DNA of 35,993 nt from Acidiferrobacteraceae bacterium (lineage in GTDB: Bacteria; Pseudomonadota; Gammaproteobacteria; Acidiferrobacterales; Sulfurifustaceae), in contig JAJPKH010000039.1 in assembly GCA_021323795.1 (NCBI GenBank), forward strand, positions 1 to 35,993. The letters run 5' to 3'. Positions within the stretch are counted from its first letter, which is position 1, and every line of letters starts with the position of its first letter. This document shows positions 15,859-24,318 of the stretch, piece after piece. Position numbers and translations under genes: made by a program. Under the pieces are notes generated by a model. That model saw nothing but the letters and a program-made list of their open reading frames with translations. It was not told the DNA's origin and ran no database searches.

Positions 15859-17862
15859 TCAATGTAACGCGGGCGCCCCGGCACCCTGTGATAGATCCGA
15901 CGACGGCGGATTGGCCATGGCAAACATCGGATTGTGCGCGTGACGCACGAGACTGCCGGCGTCGAGGATCAGCGCTACCGTACCATCGCCCAAAATCGTG
16001 GCCGCCGAAATTCCTTCGAGCCGATCGCAGTGGGGCTCGAGGCTCTTCAACACGACCTGCTGTTGATCGAGCAGCTCATCAACGAACAATCCCGCGCGCC
16101 TGCCGTCCGCCTCGACGATGACGACGATGCCTTCCGACAGCGACGCGGCGCGCGCGCGCACGTTGAACAGCCGGTCGAGCCGGAGCAGCGGCAGGTAATC
16201 ACCGCGCACGGCGATGATTTCCGGGCTTCCCGCGGGCTGGCTCACGCATTCCGCACGAACGCGCAGCGTCTCGGCGATCCACGCGAGCGGCAGAATATAA
16301 GTTTCGCTTCCGACCCTGAGGCTCATGCCGTCGACGATCGCAAGCGTTAACGGCAGTCGGATAGTGAAACGGGTACCACGCCCGCTTACCGAACTCACTT
16401 CCACGCCACCGCCCAGCGAGCGGATGTTACTGCGCACGACGTCAAGCCCGACGCCGCGACCCGAGACGTCGTTCACCGTCTCCGCCGTGGAGAACCCGGG
16501 CAGAAAAATCAGGTCGTCAATTTGCGCCGACTCGATTTGCGTGTCGGGGGGCACCAACCCGCGTTCACGCGCTTTCTGCAAGATGCGCGGGCGATTCAGC
16601 CCACGACCGTCGTCTTCCGCCTCGATCACGACGTTGCCGGATTTGTGGTAGGCCGTCAGACGCAGCGTGCCGTGCGGCGCCTTGCCCGCCTTCACGCGCT
16701 CTTCCGGCGGCTCGATACCGTGATCAATGCTGTTGCGAACCAAATGAATCAAGGGGTCGCTCACCCGCTCGATGATCGTCTTATCAAGCTCGGTGCGCTC
16801 GCCGTTGATTTCAAGCTCGACTTGCTTGCCGAGCGCGCCTGCGATATCGCGCGCGAGCCGCGGCAGGCGGCTGAAGACGAAACCGATCGGCAACATGCGA
16901 ATCCCGAGTACCGCGTCTTGAAGATCGCGCGTATGCCGCTCGAGTTGCGCGATACCGGCGCGGAGTCGCGCCAAGCGCTCGGGAGTGAAGCCTTCGGCTA
17001 ATTGGCTGAGCATGGTTTGCGTAATCACCAGCTCCCCGACGATATCGACGAGGCTGTCGACCTTCGCGGTCGCCACCCGAATGGACGAAGCGGCTCTGTC
17101 TTCCGCCTTCGGCGAATCCGCGGGGGCGTGCGCCAACAATTGAATCTCGAGATCGCACTCGCCCGCTACCCACGCGAAGACTTCGTCGACGGCGTGACGC
17201 GCGACCGGTTTGGCGAGACTCATTTCCCATGCCAGGTAACATCGTTCCGCATCGAGCTCGCTCCAATCGGGAAGGCGCGAGAGATCAGCGCGTATGCTGA
17301 CGGGACCGAGCTCGGCCAGCGCGCGCAATAGGCGCAGCGGATCGTTTCCGGTATGGAAAAAGCGCTCACGCGGCCGGAAGCTGATTTGCCAGCCCCCGTC
17401 GGTGCCGCGCACCGGCTCGGCGCGGCTCGGAAGGTGCGTGGCCGCGGCTCCCACCTGCATCCGCTCGAGCTCGGCGCGCACGCTGTCGGCACACGCGGGT
17501 ATCGGTTCGCCACGGCGGGCGGCATCGATCAGCCCGCGCAGGCAATCCACGGCCCGCAGTAGCACGCCGACGGTCGCCGCGTCGATCGTACGGCGTCCGG
17601 AGCGGCTATCGTCAAGCAGCGATTCGAGCGCGTGAGAAAATTCGGCGATCTGATTGAAACCAAATGTGCCGCTGCCGCCTTTGATCGAATGGGCCGAGCG
17701 GAAGATGCGATTGAGCCGTTCGGGATCGAACTCCGCGGCGACTCCCTCGTTGGAGCGCAGCAGAATCCGCTCGATCTCGAGCAGCTCTGTTTCCATGACC
17801 GCCACCCCTTCGAGGCTCTCCTCGAAGAATGTCGGGTGGAAGCGTCGCAAATCGATGGCCAC
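15859..17862 (-). CDS. cheA: Chemotaxis histidine kinase CheA
   Basis: CheA autophosphorylates under receptor control and passes phosphate to CheY and CheB. The 667-residue protein shows an N-terminal HPt domain with the phosphorylated His58 in AHSIKGGSGTFGF. A middle domain (about 150-245, ISFRPRERFFHTGNDPLRLLR) resembles that of non-enteric CheA proteins. The dimerisation helices begin with VDSLVDIVGELVITQTML. The ATP-binding domain has HLVRNSIDHGIE, EDDGRGLN, FLPGFSTAE and GRGVGLDVV, and a CheW-like regulatory domain follows from about 525 (GMSLRVGSETYILPL). A short tail closes the protein. The start is GTG 17862, three bases after the cheY stop; no in-frame ATG precedes the HPt helix. Confidence 0.97.
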   Translation of the reverse strand: MAIDLRRFHPTFFEESLEGVAVMETELLEIERILLRSNEGVAAEFDPERLNRIFRSAHSIKGGSGTFGFNQIAEFSHALESLLDDSRSGRRTIDAATVGVLLRAVDCLRGLIDAARRGEPIPACADSVRAELERMQVGAAATHLPSRAEPVRGTDGGWQISFRPRERFFHTGNDPLRLLRALAELGPVSIRADLSRLPDWSELDAERCYLAWEMSLAKPVARHAVDEVFAWVAGECDLEIQLLAHAPADSPKAEDRAASSIRVATAKVDSLVDIVGELVITQTMLSQLAEGFTPERLARLRAGIAQLERHTRDLQDAVLGIRMLPIGFVFSRLPRLARDIAGALGKQVELEINGERTELDKTIIERVSDPLIHLVRNSIDHGIEPPEERVKAGKAPHGTLRLTAYHKSGNVVIEAEDDGRGLNRPRILQKARERGLVPPDTQIESAQIDDLIFLPGFSTAETVNDVSGRGVGLDVVRSNIRSLGGGVEVSSVSGRGTRFTIRLPLTLAIVDGMSLRVGSETYILPLAWIAETLRVRAECVSQPAGSPEIIAVRGDYLPLLRLDRLFNVRARAASLSEGIVVIVEADGRRAGLFVDELLDQQQVVLKSLEPHCDRLEGISAATILGDGTVALILDAGSLVRHAHNPMFAMANPPSSDLSQGAGAPALH

Positions 17863-17865
17863 GGA

Positions 17866-18228
17866 CTACCCCAGCACTTTCTTTACGACGTTGACAAGCT
17901 GTTCGGGATTGAACGGTTTGACGATCCAGCCGGTGGCGCCGGCCGTTTTACCTTGGTCGCGCTTGTCGGCCTGTGATTCGGTCGTCAGCATGAGAATCGG
18001 CGTGAACTTGTACGTGTCGAGCGCTCGCAGTGACTTGACCAACGTGATGCCGTCCATGTTCGGCATGTTGAGGTCGCAGATAACGAGATCGACCTTGCGA
18101 TCTCGCGCGAGCTTGAGGGCCTCGGAACCGTCGCCCGCCTGTATCACGTCGTAGCCCACGCTGTTCAGCGTGAAGCTGATCATTTGCCGCATCGACGCGG
18201 TATCGTCCACTGTCATGATTGTCGCCAT
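17866..18228 (-). CDS. cheY: Chemotaxis response regulator CheY
   Basis: CheY-P carries the signal to the motor or another output. The 120-residue single receiver domain has the acidic pocket Asp8-Asp9, phosphoacceptor Asp52 (CDLNMPNMDG), the switch Thr82/Thr83 (MLTTES) and Lys104 (IVKPF). The residue corresponding to E. coli Tyr106 is Trp101, common in non-enteric CheYs. ATG 18228 is preceded by AGGAGGAG, the strongest ribosome-binding site in the operon, as expected for an abundant protein. It sits directly after the receptor/CheZ-like gene, which may encode its phosphatase. Confidence 0.96.
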   Translation of the reverse strand: MATIMTVDDTASMRQMISFTLNSVGYDVIQAGDGSEALKLARDRKVDLVICDLNMPNMDGITLVKSLRALDTYKFTPILMLTTESQADKRDQGKTAGATGWIVKPFNPEQLVNVVKKVLG

Positions 18229-18247
18229 TACTCTCCTCCTTCCGCCG

Positions 18248-19582
18248 TCAGAACAATTCCACGGACGGACCGTTAGTTGGTGCACCGACCGCGCGCAGCT
18301 TCTTCAGCGCCGCATCGCCGGAACCGGTTTGCGCATCGCTCGCCTCCGCGGCTTTCGCGGGAACCGCTGGCTCCTTCTGAGGCAGCAGGTTCTTTCCGGC
18401 CGCCATCGTCTCCTGCATCAGGTGAAACAGCGTGCGGCGCAGATCGTCCATCGGTTCGAGCATGCCTCTCAATTTCTGGCTGGTAATGTCGTGAAATTGC
18501 AGCGACACCACCACGTTGTGCACGTCTTGCGCGATTTCGCGGCTGATCGTATTGATGCGCCCGACCGTTTCCGCAACCTCGCGGTTCTTGTCTTCAAGCG
18601 AGCGCGTCAGCAAGATGACGTCGTCTTTGATCTTGAGCGCGTGCTCCATGTCCGCCGCCGACAGGTTGCGCATGTCGCCGTACGTCTTATGCAGACCGAC
18701 CTTCACTTCCTTAAGATGCTGCCGGATACGATCGCTGAACTCGTGCGAGCGCTGGCTCAGGCGGCGAACTTCTTGGGCCACGACGGAGAAACCCCGGCCG
18801 TACTCGCCGACGCGCGCCGCTTCGATATCGGCGTTGAGCGCCAGCAAGCTCGTCTGATCCGCCAGCTTTTCGACGTCGAGCAAAAAGCCGTCGATCGCCT
18901 GGGCCCGGTTCTGCACGCCGTCGAGCTCCTTCACCATTTGCACGGAAAGGTCCGCGACCCGCACGACTTCGTCGGCCATTTTGGTGAGACGTTCGTCGGA
19001 GACACGGATAAAGTCGGTCAACGACTGCGGCGCACCTTCGCTGAGGCCGCCCTGCGTGCCTTCGAGGAGTTCCATCGCTTCGCGCGCCTGCAACGTGGCC
19101 TTATTGATCACTGCCTGGAAACTGCTCGAAATCGTATCCGCGGCCTGCTCGGTATGCTGCACGACGGTGTGAATCTCCTTGCGCAGCACCAGCGCGGCCT
19201 CGCTGTAGCGGTGCGCCACGTCGACCCAGCGCCGCAATAAATCTTCCAGTCGCCGCCGATGATTTTCCGATTCCATCGACTTCAAGATTTGATCAACCGG
19301 CGGAATCGGTACGATCTCCTCGGACCGGGAAAGTAATGAATCCAGCTCATCGGGCGCGCGCTGCTCCGGCTCCTCGTCCGCCGCCATATAGGACGCGAGC
19401 GTCGGCTCGGTGCCGCGCCGCCTGACGACATAACCGGCGATCAGCACAACCGCGATGGCGGTGGCGCAGGCGCTGCCTGCAGCGACACCGATCGGCACAA
19501 ACGGCACGGTCCAGGCCCACGAACCGATCATCGCGACGATCGCCCATAACCACCAACGATTCGGAAGCGCGAGCCGCGTCAT
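18248..19582 (-). CDS. Membrane MCP-like signalling protein with CheZ-like D-x-x-x-Q segment
   Basis: This 444-residue protein begins with two closely spaced membrane segments (about 10-28 and 31-52) and has no periplasmic sensor domain. After an acidic linker comes a coiled-coil methyl-accepting-type domain with tip [20 protein letters not shown] (residues 241-260) followed by [19 protein letters not shown]. Near the C-terminus the helix [17 protein letters not shown] resembles the E. coli CheZ active-site helix AQDFQDLTGQVIKRM; Asp365 and Gln369 fall on CheZ Asp143 and Gln147. Following residues ([14 protein letters not shown]) also match in pattern. A low-complexity Ala/Pro linker leads to a terminal VELF. 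The ATG overlaps the STAS stop (ATGA) and cheY follows after 19 bp. The receptor-like fold is clear; a phosphatase activity on CheY-P is an inference. Confidence 0.85.
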   Translation of the reverse strand: MTRLALPNRWWLWAIVAMIGSWAWTVPFVPIGVAAGSACATAIAVVLIAGYVVRRRGTEPTLASYMAADEEPEQRAPDELDSLLSRSEEIVPIPPVDQILKSMESENHRRRLEDLLRRWVDVAHRYSEAALVLRKEIHTVVQHTEQAADTISSSFQAVINKATLQAREAMELLEGTQGGLSEGAPQSLTDFIRVSDERLTKMADEVVRVADLSVQMVKELDGVQNRAQAIDGFLLDVEKLADQTSLLALNADIEAARVGEYGRGFSVVAQEVRRLSQRSHEFSDRIRQHLKEVKVGLHKTYGDMRNLSAADMEHALKIKDDVILLTRSLEDKNREVAETVGRINTISREIAQDVHNVVVSLQFHDITSQKLRGMLEPMDDLRRTLFHLMQETMAAGKNLLPQKEPAVPAKAAEASDAQTGSGDAALKKLRAVGAPTNGPSVELF

Positions 19583-19884
19583 GCCGGCAGCTCCAACGCA
19601 GCCGCCAGCCCGAGCAGCTCCGCGCTGCTTCGTAACGTCTGCCCGACCGAACTCCAACGCAGGTGCAGCCCACGTTCGCGCGCTATACGGCCGAATGCGA
19701 CTAGCAACTGCAATGCGGCGGTATCCAACCGCTCGAGCCCACCCGTGTCGATCTCGAGCGGCAGTGCCCGGATCAAAGCTTCGTTCAACGTCTGATAGAC
19801 GTTGCGCGCGCAACTCACATCGAGCACGCCTTTAAAAATGAGTTCGGTCCGGTCGGGATGGCACGTCAAATTAACCGATTCCAT
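19579..19884 (-). CDS. STAS-domain protein heading the chemotaxis operon
   Basis: This 101-residue protein is a lone STAS domain of the anti-sigma-factor-antagonist fold: [19 protein letters not shown], then [22 protein letters not shown] and a C-terminal helix. In SpoIIAA-type proteins a Ser in D-S-S-G is phosphorylated; here the segment reads D-T-A-A, so that acceptor Ser is absent, though the neighbouring Thr could be used. Such STAS proteins occur in chemosensory operons, where their role is not settled. A good ribosome-binding site (AAGAAGG) precedes ATG 19884. It is the first gene after the sigma-54 promoter and is coupled to the membrane receptor-like gene by a 4-bp overlap, suggesting the two products act together. 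Confidence 0.88.
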   Translation of the reverse strand: MESVNLTCHPDRTELIFKGVLDVSCARNVYQTLNEALIRALPLEIDTGGLERLDTAALQLLVAFGRIARERGLHLRWSSVGQTLRSSAELLGLAAALELPA

Positions 19885-19962
19885 CTAAGCCCTTCTTGTC
19901 GATATTCAGCGACCGCACGTCCTCCCAAGCCTCACAAATCCCTTTTCCGCGTACTTAAGTAA

Positions 19963-19979
19963 AGCAACAGATATGCCAA
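19963..19979 (-). promoter_or_regulatory. Sigma-54 (-24/-12) promoter of the chemotaxis operon
   Basis: The minus strand reads TTGGCATATCTGTTGCT. The invariant GG (-24, 19977-19976) and GC (-12, 19965-19964) are separated by exactly 10 bp, and TTGGCA and TTGCT match the RpoN consensus outside the variable spacer. Transcription would start near 19952, giving a leader of about 68 nt before the STAS gene. Expression would need RpoN and an enhancer-binding activator, as for many flagellar and chemotaxis genes. Confidence 0.75.
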
Positions 19980-20000
19980 ATAAAAGGCAGAAACGAGAGG

Positions 20001-20040
20001 AAAAACGGCCCGCCGGACTTTTGACGGTATCGGCGGACCG
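20001..20040 (-). terminator. Rho-independent terminator after thrC
   Basis: On the minus strand CGGTCCGCCG (20040-20031) pairs with CGGCGGGCCG (20015-20006), a 10-bp stem with one G-U pair. It is followed immediately by five T (20005-20001). It lies about 50 bp past the thrC stop and separates the threonine operon from the sigma-54-driven chemotaxis operon. Confidence 0.9.
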
Positions 20041-20091
20041 GTTTAGGCGATGGAAGTGGCTGGCTGCGAAAGGAAATTGCGTGAGCTTGGC

Positions 20092-21159
20092 TTACGCCAT
20101 CCGCTCAAGAATAGCCCGTTCTACGGCTTCGGCTTCGGCGGGAATACGCATAACAGGCGAGGTGTTGTGCTTGATCGCTATATCCGGATCTTTGAGGCCG
20201 TGGCCGGTCAAGGTGCAGACGACCCGACTGCCGGAAGGAATGCGCCCGGAACGCAGATCGCGCAACGCACCCGCGATGGAGATAGCGGAGGCCGGCTCGC
20301 AATAAACGCCTTCTCGCTGGGCCAACAAACGCTGCGCCGCGAGTATTTCATCGTCGGTGCACTCGTCGAACCAGCCTTTGGAATTTCGTTGCGCGTCCCA
20401 TGCCTTGTCCCAGGACTGTGGATGGCCGATCCGTATGGCGGTAGCGATGGTCTCCGGGTTGTCGATCATGGCACCGCGCAAAAACGGCGCGGCGCCACTT
20501 GCTTGATAGCCGACCATTACCGGCCGTCGTGCGGCGACGCCGTCGGCGTGGTATTCGCAGTATCCCATCCAGTGCGCGCTGATGTTGCCGGCGTTCCCTA
20601 CCGGCAGGCAGTGATAGTCGGGCGCCGCGCCGAGCACATCGACGATTTCGAATGCGGCGGTCTTCTGGCCTTCCAAGCGGTAAGGATTGATCGAATTAAC
20701 GATGGTGACGGGAGCGCGATCGGCCATGTGCTTGACGAGCTTCATGCCCGCGTCGAAATTTCCTTCGATCTGCAGCACGACCGCGCCGTGTACCATCGCC
20801 TGCGCCAGCTTTCCGAGCGCGATTTTTCCTTCCGGGATTAAAACGAAACAGGCAATGCCGGCGCGAGCCGCATAGGCCGCGGCCGACGCCGATGTATTCC
20901 CCGTCGAGGCGCAGATAATGGCGCGCGCGCCTTCCTCCACCGCTTTGGTGACCGCCATGGTCATGCCGCGGTCCTTGAACGAACCGGTCGGATTCAGCCC
21001 TTCGAACTTCACATACAGCTCGACGTCGCCCGGCAGGTCGCGCGGAATGTTTTCCAGGCGAATGAGCGGCGTGTCGCCTTCGCCGAGCGAAATGGGGCGC
21101 GTCGCCGCGCCGACCGGCAGCCGGTCGCGGTATTTCTCGATGACGCCTAGCGCACGCAT
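20092..21159 (-). CDS. thrC: Threonine synthase
   Basis: ThrC converts O-phosphohomoserine to threonine, the last step of threonine synthesis, using PLP. The 355-residue protein has the length and order of the short bacterial class: [12 protein letters not shown] at the start, [13 protein letters not shown], the PLP Lys62 in [42 protein letters not shown] for phosphate binding, and [13 protein letters not shown] near the C-terminus. ATG 21159 lies 7 bp after the hom stop; its ribosome-binding site is weak, consistent with coupling to hom. A strong terminator follows. Confidence 0.97.
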   Translation of the reverse strand: MRALGVIEKYRDRLPVGAATRPISLGEGDTPLIRLENIPRDLPGDVELYVKFEGLNPTGSFKDRGMTMAVTKAVEEGARAIICASTGNTSASAAAYAARAGIACFVLIPEGKIALGKLAQAMVHGAVVLQIEGNFDAGMKLVKHMADRAPVTIVNSINPYRLEGQKTAAFEIVDVLGAAPDYHCLPVGNAGNISAHWMGYCEYHADGVAARRPVMVGYQASGAAPFLRGAMIDNPETIATAIRIGHPQSWDKAWDAQRNSKGWFDECTDDEILAAQRLLAQREGVYCEPASAISIAGALRDLRSGRIPSGSRVVCTLTGHGLKDPDIAIKHNTSPVMRIPAEAEAVERAILERMA

Positions 21160-21166
21160 GCGAACG

Positions 21167-22531
21167 TCAATGCCAGTCAGCGTGCAGGTGCTCGAGGCGT
21201 ATGCGCACCACCCGGCCGCGAATCGCCGCCAGCCCCTCGATGCGACTGATGGCCGTGTTCATACTCTGTTCCATCACGGGATGCGTAAGAATAATGATGG
21301 GTACGGTGTTCTCCCCCTGCGCGCTTTCTTTCTGCAGGATGGCTTCGATACTAATGCCAAGGTCACCGAGGATACGGGTGACGTCGGCTAACACGCCGGG
21401 GCGATCCTCCGCGTGCAGGCGCAAGTAGTACGACGTACGCACGTCTGTCATCGGCAGAATGGGCAGATCGACCAGGGCATCGGGCTGAAACGCCAGGTGC
21501 GGCACGCGGTTGGTCGGGTCGGTCGTGAGGGTGCGGACCACGTCGACCAGATCCGCCACTACAGCGGACGCCGTCGGCTCGGCTCCCGCCCCGGCTCCGT
21601 AAAAAAGCGTCGGGCCGACCGCATCGCCCTTTACGAGAACCGCGTTCATGGCACCGTCGACATTGGCGATCAGCCGCCGTTCGGGAACGAGGGTAGGATG
21701 TACCCGCAGCTCCACGCCGTTGGGCGCTCGCCTCGCGATACCGAGCAGCTTGAGCCGATAACCGAGCTCTTCCGCGTACGCGACGTCAGCGCGCGTCAAG
21801 TGCGCAATGCCTTCGACATAGCCATCCTTGAACTTCAGGGGAATACCAAAGGCGATCGCGGCGAGGATCGTCAATTTATGCGCGGTATCGACCCCATCGA
21901 CGTCAAAACTCGGGTCTGCCTCCGCATAGCCCAGGCGCTGCGCTTCCTTCAGTACCTCGGCGAAATCGGCGCCACGATCGCGCATCTCGCTCAAGATGTA
22001 GTTGGTCGTGCCGTTGATGATGCCGGCAATCCATTCGATGCGATTCGCCGCGAGCCCCTCGCGGATCGCCTTGATGATCGGAATGCCGCCGGCCACCGCC
22101 GCTTCGAACGCGACCATCACCCCTTGCGCCTGAGCGGCGCGGAAAATTTCATTGCCATGGAGCGCGATCAGCGCTTTGTTCGCGGTGACGACATGCTTGC
22201 CGGCGGCAATGGCGCTTAACACGAGACTCCGAGCCGGCTCGTAGCCGCCCATGAGCTCGACGACGATTTCTATCTTCGGGTTTCTGACGATCTTCTCGGC
22301 GTCGGCAACCAGCTCAATGCCGTCGATCGGACACGCGCGCTTTTTCTTCAGATCGCGCGCGGTCGCTTGTATCACGTCGATACGTCGCCCCGCGCGACGC
22401 GCGATCTCTTCGCGATTGCGGCAGAGAACGGTGATGGTGCCGCAGCCGACGGTGCCGAGGCCCAGAAGGCCGACGCGGACCGGTTCCGCGGCTACGTCGC
22501 GCGCGGTCGGTTTGGAGGCAAGACGGCTCAT
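21167..22531 (-). CDS. hom: Homoserine dehydrogenase with C-terminal ACT domain
   Basis: Hom reduces aspartate semialdehyde to homoserine with NAD(P)H, the branch leading to threonine and methionine. The 454-residue monofunctional enzyme shows the Rossmann motif [13 protein letters not shown] (about 20-32), [12 protein letters not shown], the substrate-site [12 protein letters not shown] and [20 protein letters not shown]-terminal ACT domain (about 365-440, [20 protein letters not shown]) probably mediates threonine feedback. There is no fused aspartokinase. The ATG overlaps the alaC stop by 4 bp (ATGA), so the two are coupled; thrC follows after 7 bp. Confidence 0.97.
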   Translation of the reverse strand: MSRLASKPTARDVAAEPVRVGLLGLGTVGCGTITVLCRNREEIARRAGRRIDVIQATARDLKKKRACPIDGIELVADAEKIVRNPKIEIVVELMGGYEPARSLVLSAIAAGKHVVTANKALIALHGNEIFRAAQAQGVMVAFEAAVAGGIPIIKAIREGLAANRIEWIAGIINGTTNYILSEMRDRGADFAEVLKEAQRLGYAEADPSFDVDGVDTAHKLTILAAIAFGIPLKFKDGYVEGIAHLTRADVAYAEELGYRLKLLGIARRAPNGVELRVHPTLVPERRLIANVDGAMNAVLVKGDAVGPTLFYGAGAGAEPTASAVVADLVDVVRTLTTDPTNRVPHLAFQPDALVDLPILPMTDVRTSYYLRLHAEDRPGVLADVTRILGDLGISIEAILQKESAQGENTVPIIILTHPVMEQSMNTAISRIEGLAAIRGRVVRIRLEHLHADWH

Positions 22532-23736
22532 GCGCTGTCGCGCTTGACGTCGACGAGTAGACGCTCGCGCCGGAAGATGTCGCGCAGGCAGCGAATGGCC
22601 TGCCGCGTGCGATGTTCATTCTCGATCATCGAGAAGCGCACGTACTCGTCGCCATATTGCCCGAACCCCACACCCGGCGACACGGCGACTTTCGCCTGAC
22701 TCAGCAATTTCTTGGAGAATTCAAGCGACCCCATTGCGCGGTACGGCTCCGGGATGCGCGCCCAGACGAACATCGTCGCACGGGGCTTCTCGACCGGCCA
22801 ACCGGCGGCAAACAGTCCGTTGCACAAGACATCGCGGCGCTTCTGATATGTGCGGCGGATTTCCTCCACGCAATCCTGCGGCCCTTCCAGCGCGAGAATC
22901 GCCGCCACCTGGATCGGCGTGAACGTGCCGTAGTCGAAGTACGACTTGAGCTTCGCGAGCGCTCCCACGAGCTTTTCGTTGCCGCACATAAAACCCACCC
23001 GCCAACCGGGCATGTTGTAACTCTTCGACAACGTGAAGAACTCGACGGCAATGTCTTTCGCGCCGGACACCTGCAGAATGGAAGGCGCGACGTACCCGTC
23101 GAAGACGATATCGGCATAAGCAAGATCGTGCACGACCCAGATCTTGTGCTCGCGGGCAATGGCGATGACCTTCTCGAAGAACGCCAGATCGACGCATTGA
23201 GTGGTCGGGTTGGCCGGAAAATTGAGCACGAGCATTTTCGGTTTCGGCCAGGAATCGCGAATCGCCTTCTCGAGCTCGGCGAAAAAATCCACGTCGGGCG
23301 TCAGGGGGACATGGCGAATATCCGCGCCGGCGATGACAAAACCGTACGGATGAATCGGGTAAGCCGGATTGGGTACGAGCACGGCGTCGCCGCGCTCGAC
23401 GGTCGCGAGCGCGAGATGCGCCAGCCCTTCTTTCGATCCGATCGTTACGATGGCTTCGCGCTCGGGATCGATATCGACATTAAAGCGTCTCTTATACCAG
23501 CTGGAGATCGCGCGGCGCAGCCGCGGGATACCGCGCGACACGGAGTAGCGGTGGGTATCCTCGCGTTGCGCGGCTTCGCACAGCTTGTCGACAATATGGC
23601 GCGGCGTCTGGCCGTCGGGATTGCCCATCCCGAAGTCGATGATGTCCTCGCCGCGGCGGCGCGCTTGCGCCTTCAGATCGTTGACGATATTGAAGACGTA
23701 CGGCGGAAGTCGCTTGATTCTGGGAAACTCGTCCAT
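22528..23736 (-). CDS. alaC: Alanine-synthesising aminotransferase (AlaC type)
   Basis: This PLP-dependent class I aminotransferase makes alanine from pyruvate and glutamate. The 402-residue protein has [13 protein letters not shown], the cofactor residues Asn176 (NFPANPTTQ), Asp204 and Tyr207 ([13 protein letters not shown]), and the Schiff-base Lys238 in [15 protein letters not shown]. The C-terminal Arg lies in [13 protein letters not shown]. The AlaC assignment rather than AspC or a succinyldiaminopimelate aminotransferase rests on close resemblance to the E. coli AlaC blocks and on the common alaC-hom-thrC order in proteobacteria. A sigma-70-type promoter lies upstream, in the divergent spacer shared with the Mth938-like gene. 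Confidence 0.93.
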   Translation of the reverse strand: MDEFPRIKRLPPYVFNIVNDLKAQARRRGEDIIDFGMGNPDGQTPRHIVDKLCEAAQREDTHRYSVSRGIPRLRRAISSWYKRRFNVDIDPEREAIVTIGSKEGLAHLALATVERGDAVLVPNPAYPIHPYGFVIAGADIRHVPLTPDVDFFAELEKAIRDSWPKPKMLVLNFPANPTTQCVDLAFFEKVIAIAREHKIWVVHDLAYADIVFDGYVAPSILQVSGAKDIAVEFFTLSKSYNMPGWRVGFMCGNEKLVGALAKLKSYFDYGTFTPIQVAAILALEGPQDCVEEIRRTYQKRRDVLCNGLFAAGWPVEKPRATMFVWARIPEPYRAMGSLEFSKKLLSQAKVAVSPGVGFGQYGDEYVRFSMIENEHRTRQAIRCLRDIFRRERLLVDVKRDSA

Positions 23737-23800
23737 TTCTTACCGCGGCCATGCCGCTGCTGTAGTATGAACACACCTGGAGATGCGCGAAACCGTACCC

Positions 23801-23829
23801 ATTATAGGGTCTGGGGCGGGGAACTGAAA
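23801..23829 (-). promoter_or_regulatory. Sigma-70 promoter of the alaC-hom-thrC operon
   Basis: On the minus strand a perfect TATAAT (23806-23801) is preceded at 17 bp by TTTCAG (23829-23824), a poor -35. Transcription would start near 23794, about 58 nt ahead of the alaC ATG. I see no threonine-rich leader peptide or attenuator in this leader. Confidence 0.6.
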
Positions 23830-23907
23830 ACCGCCCAACGAGGCGCGCGTAATGTATCGAGGCGTGCGCCCGCGTTGGAATGGCAAGAGAATCGCGCGAA
23901 ACCATCA

Positions 23908-24282
23908 ATGAAGATCCAGCTGGAAATCGGCGCCGGCCGTAACTTGATACGCTCGTATGGGCCCGGCCGCATCGTGGTCAATCAGCAGGCGTATGGCGGG
24001 AGCGTGATCATCACGCCGGCGGAAGTCGTTAGCGACTGGCGTCCGCGTCTTTTCAGTGATCTGACGGACGCCGACTTTGAGAGAATCATCATGCTGGACC
24101 CGGAAGTGATCTTATTGGGCACGGGCCGGCGCCTGCAATTCGCCCCGCCATCGCTGACGCGCCCACTCGTAGCCGCGCAGATAGGATTCGAAGTGATGGA
24201 TACCGGCGCGGCGTGTCGAACCTATAATGTGCTCATGAGCGAAGGCCGGCGGGTGGCCGCCGCACTGCTTCCGATTGAATGA
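23908..24282 (+). CDS. Mth938-like domain protein (DUF498/DUF598 family)
   Basis: This 124-residue protein belongs to a small conserved family related to archaeal Mth938 and human AAMDC, whose biochemical function is not established. Recognisable blocks are IRSYGPGRIVVN near the N-terminus, YGGSVIITPAEVVSDW, and PEVILLGTGRRLQFAPP, followed by GFEVMDTGAACRTYNVLMSEGRRVAAALL. There is no signal peptide or membrane segment. ATG 23908 matches the family N-terminus, although the ribosome-binding site is weak and the frame stays open upstream. It is divergent from alaC and convergent with rpoS. Confidence 0.88.
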   Translation: MKIQLEIGAGRNLIRSYGPGRIVVNQQAYGGSVIITPAEVVSDWRPRLFSDLTDADFERIIMLDPEVILLGTGRRLQFAPPSLTRPLVAAQIGFEVMDTGAACRTYNVLMSEGRRVAAALLPIE

Positions 24283-24297
24283 GGATGTCGGCGAGCC

Positions 24298-24318
24298 GAG
24301 CGCGCTGCGCGCGCACTC
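24298..24318. terminator. GC-rich hairpin between convergent genes
   Basis: GAG-CGCGC / GCGCG-CA-CTC forms a hairpin in the 35-bp gap between the Mth938-like stop and the rpoS stop. It could act in both directions, but neither strand has a clear U-tract. Confidence 0.3.

Noticed and set aside
22612-23900. Long plus-strand frame opposite alaC running into the Mth938-like gene
   Set aside because: Only the last 124 codons (from 23908) match a family; the rest is the antisense shadow of alaC.
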